Assembly: GCF_903853455.1 (NCBI RefSeq)
Contig: NZ_CAINTR010000019.1
Location: 1-64,000 of the forward strand
Direction: 5' to 3'
DNA length: 64,000 bases
Origin: an uncultured Magnetospirillum sp.
GTDB taxonomy: Bacteria; Pseudomonadota; Alphaproteobacteria; Rhodospirillales; Magnetospirillaceae
Part shown: positions 58,083 to 64,000 of the stretch, piece by piece
Layout: every line of letters begins with the position of its first letter
Numbering within the stretch: position 1 is the stretch's first letter
Made by a program: the position numbers and the translations under genes
Notes under the pieces: generated by a model
What the model was told of the DNA's origin: nothing
Seen by the model: only the letters and a program-made list of their open reading frames with translations
Databases searched by the model: none

Positions 58083-59249
58083 ATGGGCGATGGTCCCCTT
58101 TTCGCCTACCGCGCCATGCTTCAGGCGGGCGAGCTCAAGCCCGACATCGCCCAGGGATTGGCGGTGGAGAAGCTGCAAAGCCTGCATCACGCCCTGGCCA
58201 AGTACCGCCCATCCTTGGGCGAGGCCGGTTGGCTGGCGCGGTTCGGCCTCAAGAAGAACGCGCCGGGCGCCACCTGGACCTGGAGCGCTGGGGCCGGCGA
58301 CGGCGAGCAGGCGCGGCCCAAGCACGGCCTGTACATCTTCGGCGAGGTCGGGCGCGGCAAGTCCATGCTGATGGACGTGTTCTTCCATGCCGCCTCCATC
58401 GCCGGCAAGAAGCGCGTCCACTTTCACGAATTCATGCGCGACCTGCATGCCGACATCCATCGCTGGCGCAAGTCGCCCTCGCGCGGGGATTCCGACCCCA
58501 TCCCCAAGCTGGCCCGCGCCATCGCCTCGGAGGCGTGGCTGCTGTGTCTGGACGAGTTGCAGATCACCGATATCGCCGACGCCATGATCGTCGGGCGGCT
58601 GTTCAAATGCCTGCTGGACGACGGCGTGGTGGTGGTGATCACCTCCAACCGTCCCCCCAACGACCTCTACAAGGACGGCCTCCAGCGCGACCGTTTCGTG
58701 CCGTTCATCCGGCTGATCGAGGAACAGCTCGATATCCTGGAGCTGAACTCCGACCGTGACTATCGGCTGGGCCGCAAGCGTGGCCTCCAGGTGTTCCACG
58801 CACCGCTGGACGAGCGCTCGGAATCGGCGCTGGAACTGGCCTTCGCTCGCCTGACCGAGGGCGCGGTGGCCATGCCCCACACCGTCGAGGTCAACGGCCG
58901 TCAGGTGCGGGTGCCGCTGGCCGCCGCCGGGGTGGCGCGCTTCTCCTTCGCCCAGCTTTGCGGCACCGCGCTCGGGCCCAGCGACTACCTGGAACTGGCC
59001 GGGCGCTTTCACACCCTGGTGCTGTCCGACATCCCGCTGCTGTCGCCGGCCAACAAGGACGAGGCGCGGCGCTTCGTCACCCTGATCGACGCGCTCTACG
59101 AGCGCAAGGTCACCCTGATCTGCTCGGCGGCCGCCCCGCCGGAATCCCTCTACCCCGAGGGCGTCGGCGCCTTCGAATTCCAGCGCACGGTGTCACGTCT
59201 CATGGAGATGCAGGCCGAGGATTATGTGCTGCGGGAGCATGTGGAGTAG
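58083..59249 (+). CDS. zapE: AFG1/ZapE-family ATPase
   Basis: 388 residues. Walker A is in YIFGEVGRGKSMLMDVFF, Walker B in LLCLDELQITDIADAMIVG, and the family-specific VVITSNRPPNDLYKDGLQRD and FHTLVLSDIPLLSPANKDEA follow. AFG1/ZapE proteins act in the cytoplasm (cell division in E. coli, mitochondrial protein quality control in eukaryotes). In alphaproteobacteria the gene is often just upstream of mdh-sucCDAB, as here. Confidence 0.93.
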   Translation: MGDGPLFAYRAMLQAGELKPDIAQGLAVEKLQSLHHALAKYRPSLGEAGWLARFGLKKNAPGATWTWSAGAGDGEQARPKHGLYIFGEVGRGKSMLMDVFFHAASIAGKKRVHFHEFMRDLHADIHRWRKSPSRGDSDPIPKLARAIASEAWLLCLDELQITDIADAMIVGRLFKCLLDDGVVVVITSNRPPNDLYKDGLQRDRFVPFIRLIEEQLDILELNSDRDYRLGRKRGLQVFHAPLDERSESALELAFARLTEGAVAMPHTVEVNGRQVRVPLAAAGVARFSFAQLCGTALGPSDYLELAGRFHTLVLSDIPLLSPANKDEARRFVTLIDALYERKVTLICSAAAPPESLYPEGVGAFEFQRTVSRLMEMQAEDYVLREHVE

Positions 59250-60511
<1,262 letters not shown>

Positions 60512-60530
60512 TCGAAAGGGAAAAAGTCCC

Positions 60531-61727
<1,197 letters not shown>

Positions 61728-61729
61728 TC

Positions 61730-62605
61730 ATGGCCGTTCTCGTTAATTCCCAGACGAAGGTGATCTGCCAGGGCTTCACCGGAGCCCAGGGCACCTTCCA
61801 CTCCGAGCAGGCCATCGCCTATGGCACCAAGATGGTCGGCGGCGTCACCCCCGGTAAGGGCGGCACCACCCATCTCGACCTGCCGGTGTTCAACACCGTC
61901 GCCGAAGCCCGGGCCAAGACCGGCGCCAACGCCAGCGTGATCTACGTCCCGCCGCCGTTCGCCGCCGACGCCATCCTGGAAGCCATCGACGCCGGGATCG
62001 AGCTGGCCGTCTGCATCACCGAGGGTATTCCGGTGGCGGACATGCTGGTGGTCAAGCGCGCCCTCCAGGGCTCCAAGACCCGCCTGATCGGGCCGAACTG
62101 CCCGGGCGTGATCACTCCCGGCGAATGCAAGATCGGCATCATGCCCGGCCACATCCATCTGCGTGGCAAGATCGGCATCGTGTCGCGGTCCGGCACCCTG
62201 ACCTACGAAGCGGTGGCGCAGACCACCGCCACCGGTCTGGGCCAGACCACCTGCATCGGCATCGGTGGTGACCCGATCAACGGCACCAACTTCGTCGATT
62301 CGCTGGAACTGTTCCTGGCCGATCCCGAGACCCAGGCGATCATCATGATCGGCGAAATCGGCGGCGACGCCGAGGTCCAGGGAGCCGAGTTCCTGAAGCG
62401 CAGCAAGATCAAGAAGCCGACCGTCGGCTTCATCGCCGGCCGCACCGCTCCGCCCGGCCGTCGCATGGGTCATGCCGGCGCGGTCATCTCCGGTGGCAAC
62501 GACACCGCCGACTTCAAGGTCGAGGCCCTGAAGTCCGCCGGTATCGCCGTCGCCGATTCGCCGGCGTCGCTGGGTTCGACCATGGTGAAGTTGTTGCAGG
62601 GTTAA
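61730..62605 (+). CDS. sucD: Succinyl-CoA synthetase alpha subunit
   Basis: 291 residues. CoA-binding [57 protein letters not shown], and the phosphohistidine loop [20 protein letters not shown]. Forms a heterotetramer with SucC. A 157-base gap separates it from sucA. Confidence 0.98.
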   Translation: MAVLVNSQTKVICQGFTGAQGTFHSEQAIAYGTKMVGGVTPGKGGTTHLDLPVFNTVAEARAKTGANASVIYVPPPFAADAILEAIDAGIELAVCITEGIPVADMLVVKRALQGSKTRLIGPNCPGVITPGECKIGIMPGHIHLRGKIGIVSRSGTLTYEAVAQTTATGLGQTTCIGIGGDPINGTNFVDSLELFLADPETQAIIMIGEIGGDAEVQGAEFLKRSKIKKPTVGFIAGRTAPPGRRMGHAGAVISGGNDTADFKVEALKSAGIAVADSPASLGSTMVKLLQG

Positions 62606-62615
62606 ACTACTTTCG

Positions 62616-62645
62616 GTCCGGCGCGCCGCCGGGGCGTCGGACCGA
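62616..62645. other. Hairpin in the sucD-sucA gap
   Basis: CGGTCCG and CGGACCG form a stem across GCGCGCCGCCGGGGCGT, with only a weak T-rich tail. It may attenuate rather than end transcription from sucD into sucA, setting subunit ratios; uncertain. Confidence 0.4.
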
Positions 62646-62762
62646 TTCCCTTCTCGTCAAAAATAAGAAAAGATGGTTGCGCCGTCGGCAGTGCGGCGCC
62701 CGGCGGCGCCGCCCCGGCCCGAACACGAAAGGGACGCGGGCTAGAACCTGCGTCGACCAACA

Positions 62763-64000
62763 ATGACAAAGCAGCAGCTCGACGAAACGTCATTCCTGTC
62801 CGGCGGCAACGCCGTTTTCATCGCGGAGCTTTATGCCCGCTATCTCGATGATCCCTCCTCCGTTGATTCGTCCTGGGTTGCTTTTTTCCAGGAACTGAAG
62901 GACGACAGCGCCCAGATCCTGGCCGACTTCAAGGGAATCGACGGGGTGCGCCGCGACCTCAAGGTGATCGGCGCCGTCGATCCCGAGGCCGCAGCCATCG
63001 CCGCCGCCGCTGCCAAGAAGGGCGGCAAGCCGGCCGCTTCGACGGCGAGTCCGGCGGAGATTCGGCAGGCGCAGCTGGATTCCATCCGCGCCCTGATGCT
63101 GATCCGCTCGTACCGCGTGCGCGGCCACCTGCTCGCCAAGCTGGACCCCCTGGGTTTGGCCAAGATCGAGCAGCATCCCGAGTTGGACTACCGCACCTAC
63201 GGCTTCACCGATGCCGATCTCGACCGCGAGATCTTCATCGACAACGTGCTGGGGCTGGAATCCGCCAAGCTGCGCGACATCATGCGGGTGGTGCAGGAGA
63301 CCTATTGCGGCTCCATCGGCGTCGAGTTCATGCACATCCAGGATCCCGACCAGAAGGCCTGGATTCAAAAGCGCATCGAGTCCATTCAGAACCGCACCGA
63401 CTTCACCCCGCGCGGTAAGCAGGCCATCCTGGAGCGCCTGACCGAGGCGGAAGGGTTCGAGCGCTTCCTCCAGGTCAAGTACACCGGCACCAAGCGCTTC
63501 GGCCTGGAGGGCGGCGAGACCGTCGTTCCGGCGCTGGAGCAGATCCTCAAGCGCGGCAGCCAGCTGGGCATGGAGGAGGTGGTGCTGGGCATGGCCCATC
63601 GCGGCCGCCTCAACATCCTGGCCAATTTCATGAAGAAGCCCTATCAGGCCATCTTCTCGGAGTTCCAGGGCAACGCCGCCAACCCGGAAGACGTCCAGGG
63701 CTCCGGCGATGTGAAATACCATCTCGGCACCTCGGCCGATCGCGACTTCGACGGCAAGGTAGTGCATCTGTCGCTGATGCCCAACCCGTCGCATCTGGAA
63801 GTGGTCGGTCCGGTGGTGATCGGCAAGGTCCGCGCCAAGCAGACCCAGAAGAACGATACCGAGCGCTCCAAGGTGATGGGCATCATCCTGCATGGCGACG
63901 CCGCGTTCGCCGGCCAGGGCGTGGTGCCCGAGACCCTGCTGCTATCGCAGTTGAAGGGCTATGCCACCGGCGGTACCATCCACATCATCATCAACAACCA
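62763..64000 (+). CDS. sucA: 2-oxoglutarate dehydrogenase E1 component, 3' end outside window
   Basis: The first 412 codons are present. The N-terminal motif SFLSGGNAVFIAELYARYLD is the E1o region that binds the E2 component; RALMLIRSYRVRGHLLAKLD and later FGLEGGETVVPALEQILKRG, VVLGMAHRGRLNILANFMKK and MPNPSHLEVVGPVVIGKVRA are thiamine-diphosphate enzyme blocks. HGDAAFAGQGVVPETLLLSQ lies near the edge. It decarboxylates 2-oxoglutarate. Frame is open to the window end; sucB and lpd are expected beyond. Confidence 0.97.
   Translation, partial: MTKQQLDETSFLSGGNAVFIAELYARYLDDPSSVDSSWVAFFQELKDDSAQILADFKGIDGVRRDLKVIGAVDPEAAAIAAAAAKKGGKPAASTASPAEIRQAQLDSIRALMLIRSYRVRGHLLAKLDPLGLAKIEQHPELDYRTYGFTDADLDREIFIDNVLGLESAKLRDIMRVVQETYCGSIGVEFMHIQDPDQKAWIQKRIESIQNRTDFTPRGKQAILERLTEAEGFERFLQVKYTGTKRFGLEGGETVVPALEQILKRGSQLGMEEVVLGMAHRGRLNILANFMKKPYQAIFSEFQGNAANPEDVQGSGDVKYHLGTSADRDFDGKVVHLSLMPNPSHLEVVGPVVIGKVRAKQTQKNDTERSKVMGIILHGDAAFAGQGVVPETLLLSQLKGYATGGTIHIIINN

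Overview
The window is a GC-rich, densely packed chromosomal segment. Its gene content is typical of a free-living, microaerophilic alphaproteobacterium, most likely Rhodospirillales and possibly Magnetospirillum-like. This assignment is inference from gene content: the ccoNOQP-ccoGHIS-fnr order, the linked mdh-sucCD-sucA and sdhCDAB genes, and a mesaconyl-CoA hydratase of the ethylmalonyl-CoA pathway. I saw no rRNA, tRNA, CRISPR array, prophage or complete insertion sequence.

Layout. 1-3.9 kb: end of a membrane protein gene, a trans-aconitate-type methyltransferase, a low-complexity protein and an RlmI-type rRNA methyltransferase. 4.0-13.0 kb: a full cbb3 oxidase locus (ccoN-O-Q-P, then ccoG-H-I-S) ending in an Fnr-type regulator, with a well-formed class II FNR promoter in front of ccoN. 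13.1-14.8 kb: panBC. 14.9-24.1 kb (minus strand): an EamA exporter, the yejABEF peptide ABC importer interrupted by a small DUF559 nuclease cassette with inverted-repeat ends, a SpoIIE-type phosphatase and a small unknown gene. 24.1-28.1 kb: an accessory stretch with an orphan SagB-type oxidoreductase, an AT-richer diguanylate cyclase, a truncated toxin with an intact antitoxin, and a remnant of a second TAXI gene. 28.1-31.4 kb (minus): copC-copD-TAXI. 31.5-35.9 kb: glycosyltransferase, bacteriohemerythrin, a DODA-type dioxygenase divergent from a LysR regulator, and a Sel1/SPOR lipoprotein. 36.1-39.4 kb: TPP riboswitch, thiC and a nupC-type transporter. 39.4-45.5 kb (minus): gltB and gltD. 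45.8-47.7 kb: uppP and mch. 47.8-51.0 kb: a large RTX/cadherin-like protein. 51.1-52.8 kb: a two-gene ABC-ATPase + TOPRIM-like (DUF3226) cassette. 53.0-64.0 kb: sdhCDAB, a lipoprotein, a DHH phosphoesterase, an AFG1/ZapE ATPase, then mdh-sucC-sucD-sucA (sucA runs off the window).

How it fits together. The core is respiratory: the TCA segment feeds electrons through succinate dehydrogenase, and the high-affinity cbb3 oxidase consumes oxygen under microaerobic control by Fnr. Copper handling (CcoI, CopC/CopD) and an oxygen-binding hemerythrin are consistent with that lifestyle.

The least ordinary items are: (1) the ATPase/DUF3226 pair, a candidate anti-phage module with an abruptly AT-rich insert in the ATPase; (2) a repeat family, three copies here, lying directly 3' of genes in one orientation and starting with a hairpin whose sequence changes while pairing is kept; (3) the DUF559 cassette inside the yej operon; and (4) the broken toxin/antitoxin beside a decayed TAXI gene end.
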